Assembly: GCA_964019135.1 (NCBI GenBank)
Contig: OZ025248.1
Location: 15,135,574-15,199,573, forward strand
Direction of reading: 5' to 3'
Length of the DNA: 64,000 nucleotides
Source: Arenicola marina
Lineage: Eukaryota > Annelida > Polychaeta > Arenicolidae
The notes under the pieces were generated by a model. That model had not been told where the DNA came from and ran no database searches. It worked only from the letters and a program-made list of their open reading frames with translations. Each line of letters starts with the position of its first letter. The first letter of the stretch is position 1. The translations under genes were made by a program, and so were the position numbers. Of this stretch, positions 1 through 12,500 are shown piece by piece.

Positions 1-2400
1 TCCATCGAAGACTCCATGCCCACCACACCCAGTGTCCGCCGAGGCATCTCCAACGAAGACTCCATGCCCACTACACCCAGTGTCCGCCAAGGCATCTCCA
101 TCGAAGACTCCATGCCCACCACACCCAGTGTCCGCCAAGGCATCTCCATCGAAGACTCCATGCCCACCACACCCAGTGTCCACCAAGGCATCTCCATCGA
201 AGACTGCATGCCCACCACATCCAGTGTCCGCCAAGGCATCTCCATCGAAGACTCCATGCCCACCACACCCAGTGTCCACCAAGGCATCCCCATCGAAGAC
301 TCCATGCCCACCACACCCAGTGTCCACCAAGGCGTCTCCATCGAAGACTCCATGCCCACCACACCCAGTGTCCGCCAAGGCATCTCCATCGAAGACTCCA
401 TGCCCACCACACCCAGTGTCCACCAAGGCATCTCCATCGAAGACTCCATGCCCACCACACCCAGTGTCCGCCAAAGCATCTCCATCGAAGACTGCATGCC
501 CACCACACCCAGTGTCCACCAAGGCATCTCCATCGAAGACTCCATGCCCACCACACCCAGTGTCCGCCAAGGCGTCTCCATCGAAGACTCCATGCCCACC
601 ACACCCAGTGTCCGCCAAGGCATCTCCATCGAAGACTCCATGCCCACTACACCCAGTGTCCGCCAAGGCATCTCCATCGAAGACTCCATGCCCACCACAC
701 CCAGTGTCCGCCAAGGCATCTCCATCGAAGACTCCATGCCCACCACACCCAGTGTCCGCCAAGGCATCTCCATCGAAGACTCCATGCCCACCACACCCAG
801 TGTCCACCAAGGCATCTCCATCGAAGACTGCATGCCCACCACATCCAGTGTCCGCCAAGGCATCTCCATCGAAGACTCCATGCCCACCACACCCAGTGTC
901 CACCAAGGCATCCCCATCGAAGACTCCATGCCCACCACACCCAGTGTCCACCAAGGCGTCTCCATCGAAGACTCCATGCCCACCACACCCAGTGTCCGCC
1001 AAGGCATCTCCATCGAAGACTCCATGCCCACCACACCCAGTGTCCACCAAGGCATCTCCATCGAAGACTCCATGCCCACCACACCCAGTGTCCGCCAAAG
1101 CATCTCCATCGAAGACTGCATGCCCACCACACCCAGTGTCCACCAAGGCATCTCCATCGAAGACTCCATGCCCACCACACCCAGTGTCCGCCAAGGCGTC
1201 TCCATCGAAGACTCCATGCCCACCACACCCAGTGTCCGCCAAGGCATCTCCATCGAAGACTCCATGCCCACCACACCCAGTGTCTGCCAAGGCATCTCCA
1301 TCGAAGACTCCATGCCCACCACACCCAGTGTCCACCAAAGCATCTCCATCGAAGACTGCATGCCCACCACACCCAGTGTCCACCAAGGCATCTCCATCGA
1401 AGACTCCATGCCCACCACACCCAGTGTCCGCCAAGGCGTCTCCATCGAAGACTCCATGCCCACCACACCCAGTGTCCGCCAAGGCATCTCCATCGAAGAC
1501 TCCATGCCCACCACACCCAGTGTCCGCCAAGGCATCTCCATCGAAGACTCCATGCCCACCACACCCAGTGTCCACCAAGGCATCTCCATCGAAGACTCCA
1601 TGCCCACCACACCCAGTGTCCACCAAGGCATCTCCATCGAAGACTCCATGCCCACCACACCCAGTGTCCGCCAAGGCATCTCCATCGAAGACTCCATGCC
1701 CACCACACCCAGTGTCCGCCAAGGCATCTCCATCGAGGACTCCATGCCCACCACACCCAGTGTCCGCCAAGGCGTCTCCATCGAAGACTCCATGCCCACC
1801 ACACCCAGTGTCCGCCAAGGCATCTCCATCGAAGACTCCATGCCCACCACACCCAGTGTCCGCCAAGGCATCTCCATCGAAGACTCCATGCCCACCACAC
1901 CCAGTGTCCGCCAAGGCATCTCCATCGAAGACTCCATGCCCACCACACCCAGTGTCCGCCAAGGCGTCTCCATCGAAGACTCCATGCCCACCACACCCAG
2001 TGTCCGCCAAGGCATCTCCATCGAAGACTCCATGCCCACCACACCCAGTGTCCGCCAAGGCATCTCCATCGAAAACTCCATGCCCACCACACCCAGTGTC
2101 CGCCAAAGCATCTCCATCGAAGACTCCATGCCCACCACACCCAGTGTCCACCAAGGCATCTCCATCGAAGACTGCATGCCCACCACATCCAGTGTCCGCC
2201 AAGGCATCTCCATCGAAGACTCCATGCCCACCACACCCAGTGTCCGCCAAGGCATCTCCATCGAAGACTGCATGCCCACCACACCCAGTGTCCGCCAAGG
2301 CGTCTCCATCGAAGACTCTATGCCCACCACACCCAGTGTCCGCCAAGGCATCTCCATCGAAGACTCCATGCCCACCACACCCAGTGTCCGCCAAGGCTTC
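1..2400. repeat. 48-bp tandem repeat array, about 50 copies
   Basis: A 48-bp unit repeats head to tail from the first base to about 2400. In one plus frame the unit reads as the 16-residue SMPTTPSVRQGISIED. Another plus frame and one minus frame are also open for most of the length, because the unit has no stop in those frames. Copies differ mainly at CpG-type transitions (cgcc/cacc, ggcgtc/ggcatc) and gac-tcc/gac-tgc. A block of about ten variant units beginning near 160 recurs in the same order near 784 (offset 624 bp, 13 units), so there is higher-order structure. It ends in unrelated sequence at about 2400. Either a non-coding minisatellite or part of a repetitive exon; I favour minisatellite because no splice-supported flanking coding sequence is visible. 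Confidence 0.95.
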
Positions 2401-3390
2401 ATATTCGCTTTATTTCTTTTCTTTTGGTGAACGCGGACCTACTTTCTGTGAGTGTTTTGTAACTGTTCTCACCTTAGGTGAAACTCCCGAAGACACGTTA
2501 AGAGCCGTGTCGTGCCGTGTCGTGTCGTCTCTCCACCCCCTCCACCCCACCTCCCTCTTCGCTTCAAGCTCCAGTGGTCTCGCCCTCTGCGCTCTAACAT
2601 GCTAACGCAGATTCGACGTTACTCCAGAATGTAATTATATTAAACTCCTTGGTTAGTCTTCGTCCTTGCGTCAACAATTTTTCACATAGTGCAAATATCA
2701 TCGTCGGAACTTATGCAGCGAACGTGAGGTATAAGGCGACAGCAACAATTGGCCGAATATTTATGCCCTATATAATTTACGATGTCAAAGATAGTGTAAA
2801 CTGTCATATATTTGTCGTCACTTAATATTTAGCGGACAACACCAAGGGCGTGTTCGATGAAACACATGTAGCCAAACCGGTTTCGAAAACTGTTTGTTCA
2901 AAACCCATGGCCAGAGTCGGACTTGATCTGGTAGATTTCAGAATTGCTGATGAGATAGCATGCCTTTCAAGAAGAATCGTTTTTTCCAGATATGTCCTGC
3001 TCTCCAGTTGTTTTAGTATTCACATATTTCTGTATGTTTAATTTATAGTAAATACGTTGCTAATGTGTCGTATTTCACGTCTAGATGAATGGTGACGTCG
3101 AAAATACGAATTCAGTCCACGAAATCAACGGAACAGCCTTCGCTAGACGTGACCTACGTGGAACGTGACAACTCGTTAACGGATGGTAAGTGACGTCTCA
3201 TTCAACAGTTATTATTAAACCGTCAGACTCTGAACATTTAAATAAATTATCATTGTTTATTGGAAATGTTTGCCACCGGGCTTCATAAGGTCGTTAATTG
3301 ACTATTCGATCTTAAGACAGCGACATCCAAGTGTTTCTCCGGGCGTGAAACATCGGGGCTCCTTCTGTGTCCAGTAAGCGTAGGCGATGT
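2401..3390. other. Unique spacer, no gene recognised
   Basis: Ordinary AT-balanced sequence between two tandem arrays. The short open frames, including one of 63 codons at 2850-3041, have no recognisable motif. No RNA gene or repeat was seen. Confidence 0.5.
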
Positions 3391-3391
3391 A

Positions 3392-4965
3392 CAGACCGGT
3401 CTGGCTGGTTCCCCTTCCTGCTTCACCGTCCATGGCTGGTCTGGCTGGTTCCCCATCCTGATTCACCGTCCATGGCTGGTCTGGCTGGTTCCCCATCCTG
3501 CTTCACCGTCCATGGCTGGTCTGGCTGGTTCCCCATCCTGCTTCACCGTCCATGGCTGGTCTGGCTGGTTCCCCTTCCTGCTTCACCGTCCATGGCTGGT
3601 CTGGCTGGTTCCCCTTCCTGCTTCACCGTCCATGGCTGGTCTGGCTGGTTCCCCATCCTGCTTCACCGTCTATGGCTGGTCTGGCTGGTTCCCCATCCTG
3701 CTTCACCGTCCATGGCCGGTCTGGCTGGTTCCCCATCCTGATTCACCGTCCATACCTGGTCTGGCTGGTTCCCCATCCTGCTTCACCTTCCATGGCTGGT
3801 CTGGCTGGTTCCCCATCCTGATTCATCGTCCATGGCTGGTCTGGCTGGTTCCCCATCCTGCTTTACCGTCCATGGCTGGTCTGGCTGGTTCCCCAACCTG
3901 ATTCATCGTCCATGGCTGGTCTGGCTGGTTCCCCATCCTGCTTCACTGTCCATGGCTGGTCTGAGTGGTTCCCCATCCTGCTTCACCGTCCATGGCTGGT
4001 CTGGCTGGTTCCCCATCCTGCTTCACCGTCCATGGCTGGTCTGGCTGGTTCCCCATCCTGATTCATCGTCCATGGCTGGTCTGGCTGGTTCCCCATCCTG
4101 CTTCACCGTCCATGGCTGGTCTGGCTGGTTCCCCATCCTGCTTCACCGTCCATGGCTGGTCTGGCTGGTTCCCCATCCTGCTTCACCGTCCATGGCTGGT
4201 CTGGCTGGTTCCCCATCCTGATTCACCGTCCATGGCTGGTCTGGCTGGTTCCCCATCCTGCTTTACCGTCCATGGCTGGTCTAGCTGGTTCCCCATCCTG
4301 CTTCACCGTCCATGGCCTGTCTGGCTGGTTCCCCATCCTGATTCACCGTCCATGGCTGGTCTGGCTGGTTTCCCATCCTGCTTCACCGTCCATGGCTGGT
4401 CTGGCTGGTTCCCCATCCTGCTTTACCGTCCATGGCTGGTCTAGCTGGTTCCCCATCCTGCTTCACCGTCCATGGCCTGTCTGGCTGGTTCCCCATCCTG
4501 ATTCACCGTCCATGGCTGGTCTGGCTGGTTTCCCATCCTGCTTCACCGTCCATGGCTGGTCTGGCTGGTTCCCCATCCTGCTTCACCGTCCATGGCTGGT
4601 CTGGCTGGTTCCCCATCCTGCTTCACCGTCCATGGCTGGTCTGGCTGTTTCTCCATCCTGATTCACCGTCCATGGCTGGTCTGGCTGGTTCCCCATCCTG
4701 ATTCATCGTCCATGGCTGGTCGGGCTGGTTCCCCATCCTGCTTCACTGTCCATGGCTGGTCTGGCTGGTTCCCCATCCTGCTTCACCGTCCATGGCTGGT
4801 CTGGCTGGTTCCCCATCCTGCTTCACCGTCCATGGCTGGTCTGGCTGGTTCCCCATCCTGCTTCACCGTCCATGGCTGGTCTGGCTGGTTCCCCATCCTG
4901 CTTCACCGTCCATGGCTGGTCTGGCTGGTTTTCCATCCTGCTACACCGTCTATAGCTGGTCTGAC
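3392..4965. repeat. 40-bp tandem repeat array, about 39 copies
   Basis: The unit contains CCATGGCTGGTCTGGCTGG followed by a TTCCCCATCCTGCTTCACCG stretch and has a 40-bp period. Because 40 is not a multiple of three, translation cycles through three frames every 120 bp, which produces the many overlapping MAGLAGSPS-type frames; these are not genes. A variant block with ctagctgg at 4281 recurs at 4441 (offset 160 bp, four units), a small higher-order duplication. Decayed units continue to about 5020. Confidence 0.95.
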
Positions 4966-4989
4966 TGGCTCCCAATCCGCCTCTGCCTC

Positions 4990-6190
4990 GGCCGTCTATA
5001 GCTGGTATGGCTGGCTCCCAATCCCCATGCGGCTTCTTCCGCTCTTGCAGATGGCGGGCTATAAATAGCAGACACGCCCCTACTAGGGGGGGGGGGGGCG
5101 GTGCATTGGCGAGCGTTGACAGGACCGAGGCGGGGGGGGGGGGGGCGTGGACTGGCTGGTCGGTTTGGTGACTTGGGGGTCGGGGTCATTACAGCTCGTG
5201 TTCGCAACAAGTAACGCCAAGGGGAGGAGAGGGTAGGGGGGGAGGGGGTGGATGGGAGGAGAGGGGGGAGGGCGGGGAAGGGGAGGGGAGAGGGAATCAC
5301 GCAGAGTGCGACGGAGGGAGGTAGGGCGGCATCTTGGACGGAGAAATAATGGGAGAGAGGGGTCAGGCTCTGCGCTGGTTACCCCTCCCCCTCGCACGCC
5401 CCTCCCACCCCCCCCCCCCCCCCCTACCAAGGACCGGGCACCGGAGTCTTCCTGTCCATTACCGTCTGCTTTATTTGGAGGTGAGGCGTCCTAGATGGAC
5501 ACTCCTGGAGGGTGAAGCTGGCGGGATAGGATTGGGGTGGGATCGACACTGGGGAAGAATGGGGGGGGGGGGGGGCGGTCGGTGACTAGCAATGTCGTCT
5601 GTGGATCAGCATGACTACATTACACAAGCCACTAAATAGGTCGTGCACAGCACGCCACATGTTGGCACAATAAGGCGAAGACGGAAACAGAGGATATGAG
5701 GAGGAGGTTAGGTCATTTGTATATATGCGTGGTGACCAGGGGCGGGGGGGGGTGTCCAGAGGCGGGAGGGGGTGGCTAAGGGCGGGGGAGTGTGGCCAGG
5801 GGCAGGGGAGGGGAGGGGAGCCAGAAAGCGGGAGGGGTGGGGGACCATGCGGGAGCGATTATGGAATGGTAAAAACGCAGCTCGGGGGAGTGAGAGTGAA
5901 ACTGAGGCGGGTGGGGGGATGGCGGGGGGGGGCGCAGTGGAGGTGACGGGGTGGGGACGGGGAGCAGTGTGTGAGTGGGGTGGGGATGGGGTGGGGAATG
6001 GTTGTGTATACAGTGTATACGAGGAAAGATACAATGGGTCGGAGGGGTGTTGCAGCGACATGGCCGGCAAGGGTGAATTACGACCTTGACCTTGGTTGGT
6101 CGTTGCTCGAGAAGCCCTGGGCCGGTATATTACAGCGCGACTGAGAATGACGTTATATGCGCCGCCTAGCGGTGGAGACTGCTGGTGATA
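4990..6190. other. G-rich low-complexity region, no gene
   Basis: Long purine-rich stretches with runs of 8-14 G (for example near 5088, 5131, 5561 and 5925) and the complementary C run near 5409. The open frames here are compositional. A CTCF-like GCGCCGCCTAGCGGTGG lies at about 6160, just before the 61-bp array. Confidence 0.6.
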
Positions 6191-6199
6191 TAGCGGTCG

Positions 6200-7322
6200 T
6201 CTATTGGTGGGTGTGACGCCTACATGTTACCGTCATCCGAAGTACGACGGCCAGCACACGGCGTGCCCCATTGTCTATTGGTGGGTGTGACGCCTGGTGA
6301 CGTCACGACGGCCAGCACACGGCGTCTCCCATTGTCTATTGGTGGGTGTGACGCCTGGTGACGTCACGACGGCCAGCACACGGCGTGCCCCATTGTCTAT
6401 TGGTGGGCGTGGCGCCTGGTGACGTCACGACGGCCAGCACACGGCGTCCCCCATTGTCTATTGGTGGGTGTGACGCCTGGTGACGTCACGACGGCCAGCA
6501 CACGGCGTGCCCCATTGTCTATTGGTGGGTGTGACGCCTGGTGACGTCACGACGGCCAGCACACCGCGTGCCCCATTGTCTATTGGTGGGTGTGAGGCCT
6601 GGTGACGTCACGACGGCCAGCACACGGCGTGCCCCATTGTCTATTGGTGGGTGTGACGCCTGGTGACGTCACGACGGTCAGCACACCGCGTGCCCCATTG
6701 TCTATTGGTGGGTGTGACGCCTGGTGACGTCACGACGGCCAGCACACCGCGTGCCCCATTGTCTATTGGTGGGTGTGACGCCTGGTGACGTCACGACGGT
6801 CAGCACACCGCGTGCCCCATTGTCTATTGGTGGGTGTGACGCCTGGTGACGTCACGACGGCCAGCACACGGCGTGCCCCATTGTCTATTGCTGGGTGTGA
6901 CGCCTGGGGCCGTAAGTTCGAACGGCGGGGGCAAAATATTTCGCCCCGCTCCATGTTAATGTCCTATTCTAGGGCGAAATATTTGGCCCCGGCTGTTTCG
7001 AACTTACGGGCCCTGGTGACGTCACGACGGCCAGCACACGGCGTCCCCCATTGTCTATTGGTGGGGTGTGCCGCCTGGTGACGTCACGACGGCCAGCACA
7101 CGGCGTGCCCCATTGTCTATCGGTGGGTGTGACGCCTGGTGACGTCACGACGGCCAGCACACGGCGTGCCCCATTGTCTGTTGGTTGGTGTGACGCCTGG
7201 TGACGTCACGACGGCCAGCACACGGCGTGCCCCATTGTCTATCGGTGGGTGTGACGCCTGGTGACGTCACGACGGCCAGCACACGGCGTCCAGCACACGG
7301 CGTGCCCCATTGTCTATTGGTT
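6200..7322. repeat. 61-bp tandem array with CRE and CCAAT motifs in each unit
   Basis: About 17 copies of a 61-bp unit. Nearly every unit has ATTGG (an inverted CCAAT box) and the palindrome TGACGTCA (the CRE/ATF consensus) about 20 bp further on, then CGACGGCCAGCACACGGCG. The first unit is degenerate over the CRE segment. A hairpin element interrupts the array at 6909-7012. Minus-strand frames across the array are repeat artefacts. Whether any protein binds is not shown by sequence alone. Confidence 0.93.
6909..7012. mobile_element. Hairpin MITE-like insertion inside the 61-bp array
   Basis: About 104 bp interrupt one array unit after CCTGG and resume at CTGGTGACG. The insert begins GGCCGTAAGTTCGAA and ends TTCGAACTTACGGGCC, so it is a near-perfect inverted repeat with arms of about 42 bp (both arms also carry AAATATTT) and a central loop of roughly 20 bp. 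CTGG on each side fits a 4-bp target duplication. It is non-coding, so a non-autonomous fold-back or MITE element is the natural reading; the superfamily cannot be assigned. Confidence 0.75.
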
Positions 7323-7390
7323 GGATCGCGCACATCCGGTGCCTATGTAACAAACGGCTAATAACGTGTAACCGGCGTCGGATACAGCAT

Positions 7391-7735
7391 ACGTCCGCGT
7401 ATCAGACGTCCGTGTAACCAACGTCCGTGTAACCGACGTCCGTGTAACCGACGTCCGTGTAACAGACGTCAGTGTAACAGACGTCAGTGTGACAGACGTC
7501 AGTGTAACCGACGTTAGTGTAACCTACGTCAGTGTAACAGACGCCAGTGTAACAGACGTCAGTGTAACAGACGTCAGTGTAACCGACGTCCGTGTAACCG
7601 ACGTCCGTGTAACCGACGTTAGTGTAACCTACGTCAGTGTAACATACTTCAGTGTAACAGACGTCCGTTTAACATACGTCCGTGTAACATATGTGCGTGT
7701 AACAGACGCCAGTGTAACAGACGTCAGTGTAACAG
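7391..7735. repeat. 15-bp tandem repeat, about 23 copies
   Basis: Units such as ACGTCCGTGTAACCG and ACGTCAGTGTAACAG follow each other with a 15-bp period. One plus frame reads as VTDVS repeats. Taken as a minisatellite. Confidence 0.9.
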
Positions 7736-7806
7736 TACTTTGTCCAGTACCTTGTCCAGTACCTTGTCCAGTACCTTGTCCAGTACCTTGTCCAGTACTT
7801 TGTCTA
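7736..7806. repeat. 12-bp tandem repeat TCCAGTACCTTG
   Basis: Five to six copies of TCCAGTACCTTG directly follow the 15-bp array. Confidence 0.85.
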
Positions 7807-7856
7807 AAACATCATTGTTGGTGTACTGCGTCGAGCATCAAGTGTATGTCCAGGGA

Positions 7857-7985
7857 CGGCCAACCCCGACCCCCCGCCCCACCCCGACCCCCCCGTCCTC
7901 CCCGACCCCCCGCCCTCCCCGACCCCCCGCTCTCCCCGACCCCCCGCCCACCCCGACCCCCCGCCCACCCCGACCCCCCGCCTTC
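7857..7985. repeat. C-rich 15-bp-like repeat
   Basis: Imperfect CCCCGACCCCCCGCC units between the 12-bp and 24-bp arrays; low complexity. Confidence 0.75.
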
Positions 7986-7989
7986 TCTC

Positions 7990-8345
7990 CGCCTTCCCTC
8001 TCCTTGGCCACTTCACCGTCCCTCCCCTTGGCCACTTCACCCTCCCTCTCCTTGGCCACTTCACTGTCCCTCTGCTTGGCCACTTCACCCTCCCTCCCCT
8101 TGGCCACTTCACCCTCCCTCTCCTTGGCCACTTCACCGTCCCTCTGCTTGGCCACTTCACCGTCCCTCCCCTTGGCCACTTCACCGTCTCTCTCCTTGGC
8201 CACTTCACCCTCCCTCTCCTTGGCCACTTCACCCTCCCTCTCCTTGGCCACTTCACTGTCCCTCTGCTTGGCCACTTCACCCTCCCTCCCCTTGGCCACT
8301 TCACCATCCCTCTCCTTTGCCACTTCACCGTCCCTCTGCTTGACC
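7990..8345. repeat. 24-bp tandem repeat, about 15 copies
   Basis: Unit of about 24 bp centred on TTGGCCACTTCACCGTCC. The minus strand reads as an eight-residue EVAKERDG-like repeat and another frame as KWPRRG-like; both are artefacts of a stop-free unit. Confidence 0.9.
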
Positions 8346-8511
8346 TTCAATGTCACCCTCCCCCCCCCCCATCCCCACTACCATCCCTCCCATGTAATTC
8401 CTCACGTCTGTATTCACTGGTTTCCTTTTCGTCCTGCTACTTGATAAATTAACTTCCCATTCTAGGCAGTGAGATGGTTCCCATTTCTTGATTTAGCCTC
8501 CACCCCCTGCC

Positions 8512-8710
8512 GCCTAACGGCACGTGGATCGGTGGTTCGCGCCTCGCTGTGGCCATGTCTGTGTGGTCGCAGGATAAAGATCCCACGTCTTTCTTCGTAA
8601 AAAGTAGGGGGTTACCCCCCGGGACATGGCTTCAGTCTCCCTTCCTTCTCCCATTGAGGCGATATGACCAACAGTGGTTAAAGCGTCCTGAATAACCAAC
8701 CAACCAACCA
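8512..8710 (+). mobile_element. SINE, 5'-truncated copy 1
   Basis: Matches the body and tail of the fuller SINE at 41403-41661, starting inside the tRNA-related head (at GCCTAACGGCACG) and keeping the box-B-like GGTTCGCGCC. It ends in a CCAA-type simple tail. The box A region is missing. Confidence 0.85.
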
Positions 8711-9330
8711 CCCCCTGCCCACATCACCCCCACACCCCGCACCCCACCACCCCACCCCTGTCCTCTGTACCTCCCACCTCAGAGGCAGTTCGTTCCCCTG
8801 CCGTCCATCAAGCTAGCCACATTTTCCAGTTGGCCGGGCAGCGGGAATGCCCGCCAGGGATCGCTCTAATGGACGATGCTTCCCATAATGCATTGCGGCT
8901 GCTGCTGTTCTCCGATTAGCGGACCTGCATATGGTAAAAGTGTCAAAGCTCTTACGGAGGCTATTGTCAGGCCCTCTAACCCCCTGCCCCTGTGTGGGCT
9001 TGACTTTTAAGGAAGTGAAACCATGTAAAGCGCAGAATGGTCGCATTTTTTATTCAGTTCACGGTGCATGGACGGCTATGTCCTGGTAAGTGGCTATGGT
9101 TAGGTCTTCACGCCACTTATCTTTACCCATAGTATGCTTGTCATCTTCTAAATACTGTCTATCTATATTTTACACACGACTTACTATTTTCTAAATATTA
9201 ACATAATGATATGAATTTAATTGCTGTTTTATCATAGTAATAGTTTTTTTTTTTTTTTTTTTACAAATACAACGGCGTGGTCAATTAGTGGTCATACCGA
9301 GCCCTGTGAAGACCCACGGGAAGCAAATCG
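8711..9330. other. Unique spacer with a T run
   Basis: No gene recognised. A run of about 20 T lies at 9243-9263. Confidence 0.5.
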
Positions 9331-9582
9331 GGGGCCGTATTCATAATCGCCACTTAGGCTACGCCACTAGACTTAGCGCTAAGTGGAAGATTTGTCGAGC
9401 GATTATCGGGTTCCAAATACATAAGTAGTCACGAAACAAGTTGATTTTCTGAATTAAGAAATAGCTAAAAGTATGTTGTAGAGGATTTCTTAAGCATGAA
9501 CACCACCACAACGAGCTTCTGAGGCTAAGATGAAAATGTACTTTTCGTGCGTTACTTACGAGGGGATTATGAATCCGGCCCC
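9331..9582. mobile_element. MITE with GGGGCCG-ATTCATAATC terminal inverted repeats
   Basis: The left end GGGGCCGTATTCATAATC and the right end GATTATGAATCCGGCCCC are inverted copies with two mismatches, bounding about 252 bp of non-coding AT-rich sequence. No clear target-site duplication is visible. A related, smaller element lies at 35597-35693. Interpreted as a non-autonomous DNA transposon; the autonomous partner is unknown. Confidence 0.65.
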
Positions 9583-12500
9583 AAGACGCTATATTGTGTA
9601 ATCTCTTTGGCGTGAATCTTCCGGAGTGAAGAATACCTTATTATTAGAGACTTGTGCCGAAGATGATACAGTGACGATTATACTTTTGGTATGTGTGTCC
9701 ATTAGTTGTCGACGAATTAATAACGAGACCCCATGAAGGCAAAAAGAAAAATGGGTTATAGCTTTCTGAACCGGAACCGAATTGGCTTGTCTGGATCCAG
9801 AAGTAGAGACAGTGTGGATCGAAAAAGAAGACGAACAATGTAACTAGCCATCGTCATGCCAGAGTTGAAACCAAATGTCCCACTAAATAGGGAAGCTAGA
9901 GTGTAAAGTTTTTCCTACATCTACACCTATAACGTATGTAACGGTATTGACTTGATGAGCTTGATGGAGGCGGGGGGGGGGGGTGGTAAAATGTGATTGC
10001 TAATGTGAGGTGACGCGATGGGCAACTAGGCGGCACAGCCAATATGAGGATGGTTGCAGCTTTTTTTTTCTGTATCTTGAGAATCTTTTTGAGATTGGCG
10101 TCGCACAAGAGTGAACGCATCACCAGAGCACGCCATCCCTTCATCAGTTGTCATGACACCGGGACCCAAACTCGTACACCCACCTACCGCCCACGTACCC
10201 CCCGTACCCCCCCCCCCCCCCCCCCTTACCCCCACTCACCCAGCCCGGGCTTTGCCCTGGTGCACTATTGATTCACTAATGGACAAGTCGGACGATTGAA
10301 TGCTTCTCAGTCACTGGCTGATCGATTCAAAAGCCGGAACACTTGCGAATTGCATGTCAATGGACCTCCAATAACACTTGACGAGGTCATATCTACGATG
10401 AACGCTCAAGGTCAGCGTGTTGCCATTGACGTCTTCCCGGCCTGGCGAGAACAACTCTTCGCTCGGGCACATCTCAGAGGGTTAAATCCACGTCCGCAAA
10501 ATGTCCGGATTAACCCTTTCATGAGAGGTTCCGGTAATAACGTCTTTGTGCTGTCGAGTGATGGGAATTGTATGCTCGCTTTTCATGGGTACCATCACTG
10601 GTTCCCTGCCTCGCTCACATGAACAGTCTTCCGGAAGCAGGGCACCAGGCTGATCACGTGCTGTCCCCATGTTGTGATGGGCGTCATGAAGAGGACTCAC
10701 TTCACCTGGCGTACTCGCTGTCAGTGTGAGTGTTCATTGGTGCTGTGGAGCTCCAGTCCTACAAGAAGTGTTCCCGATAAACTACATGTTAAGGTATTCT
10801 CTGTGCTACTGCACGTCCGTGTCATAGTAACATCCCACTATGGGAAGTAATTAGTACATAAAAGAAGGGACGTTCTGGATTGGCGCAAACTGAATAACGC
10901 CAAATATTTACTAATATGATAATCCAATTCATGAGCTCTTACATGAAAGATCTGGACATTTGTTGATGTTCTATAAACTAAACGTATGAAGCGACGTCTA
11001 GTACTCAAGAAGAACTCATGCTGCCGGTCTACAAACAATAGTGACGTCACCACGACGGGTTGAAATCTATAGATGAATAACTCCCGCCCCTTGCGGGCCT
11101 TGCTAGTTTGGTGCGAGGTCTGGCCATTCGTTGTTCGCAGCCAACTGTGTGAATGCCTATGCTGATATATCAGGGGGTGGGGGGGGGGGGGTGGGGGCCC
11201 TGGCTGATATATGATCATGTCGGATGACAGATCGCATGTTCTTCTTATAAAAGATTATCCCGTTACCCCGGGGACCAATTCCGCTCTACCCTTCATCCTG
11301 CCCACTGACACTTTATGACCTTCATAGGTTAACGTGACCTTCAGTTCGGTGGCTTGTGGGGAAGCGCTTGAGCCAACGAGCGCCATGGTAAATACTGAGC
11401 GTGAGTAATACGCGAGCTGTGCTAAAACACACAGCTCCTGCTAAAATGGCAAAACGATGGAATAAACATGTGGATGCTTTTGGTTAATCAACACATGGAT
11501 GGAAAAATGAAGATTCGTAAAGAAAGGAATAGGTACCAGGAGGCAATAATTGACAACTCTATGTCGATTTGTCAAGCTACTCGCGGCTGGTCGATCTGCC
11601 ATGTTAGGGTGGATTATTGTTTCAACATAGCTCACTTATTGCTCAAATCGACCATTTACTACAATAGTATCGTGGACCCCGTCATGGAAGGTGGATCCAC
11701 TAAGCTAACCAGTGTGGTTTTCATGGTAGTCGTGTAGGTTGGTTGGCATCTGTGCGTCTTCTTGTGTTGTAAGTTATATATTCCTATTGAGTCCCCCGAA
11801 GTCTGGGCCGAAAGCTGAGCACTCCTTGGTGACGTATTCCTCGACATAGTGATTAACTGGAGGCATTGGCGGCCGGAACGCTCTAGCTTCTTACCTTCTC
11901 AACCGTCTTCCGCATCCTGTATCATGTCTTTGTGTGATGTGACTGCGATCTGATCTCAACTGACCTCAACAGTTTCCCCTTCAGCACCTAAACCACAATA
12001 CCCGCCCAACCTCCCCCACACCCCCTCCCCCGCACCCGCCCCCCCTCCACCCGCTATACCCCATCCGGCCCGTACCCCGGACGCCCGTCCGTACGTGCAA
12101 TCCACCCACCCACTAACCCCCACCCACTAACCCCGACCCACTCACCCCCACGCAAAGGTTGGTCTTCGGGGTCCTGGGACCCACTGATCGGGTTGAGCCT
12201 TCAGGGTCATACGGGTCCCAGCTCACGTGGTCCGGTCCGGGGTCCCAGCGAGAGGAGTGACGGCCTAGCCTCATCATGCACATCCACGGGTGTGAGGTAA
12301 GGGGGGATGAGGGGGCGTGGGGGAGCGCGAACCCCAGAGGACACGTCTCAAAGACCATATATACCCTCATTTCTATTACCTCCGCCACACCCCCATGGTA
12401 ACGGGCAGCCATGCCCGCCCTCGCCAAGTCAGCCGCTTTACTCCCGGCGTCCCGACTGATGTCTTAGTACGCGAGCAGGACGGGTGGGTTGCGGCCCGTC

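Noticed and set aside
16..2605. Two overlapping plus-strand open frames of 804 and 857 codons
   Set aside because: Both lie in the 48-bp array and exist together with open minus frames; the openness comes from a stop-free unit. No non-repetitive domain or splice context supports a gene.
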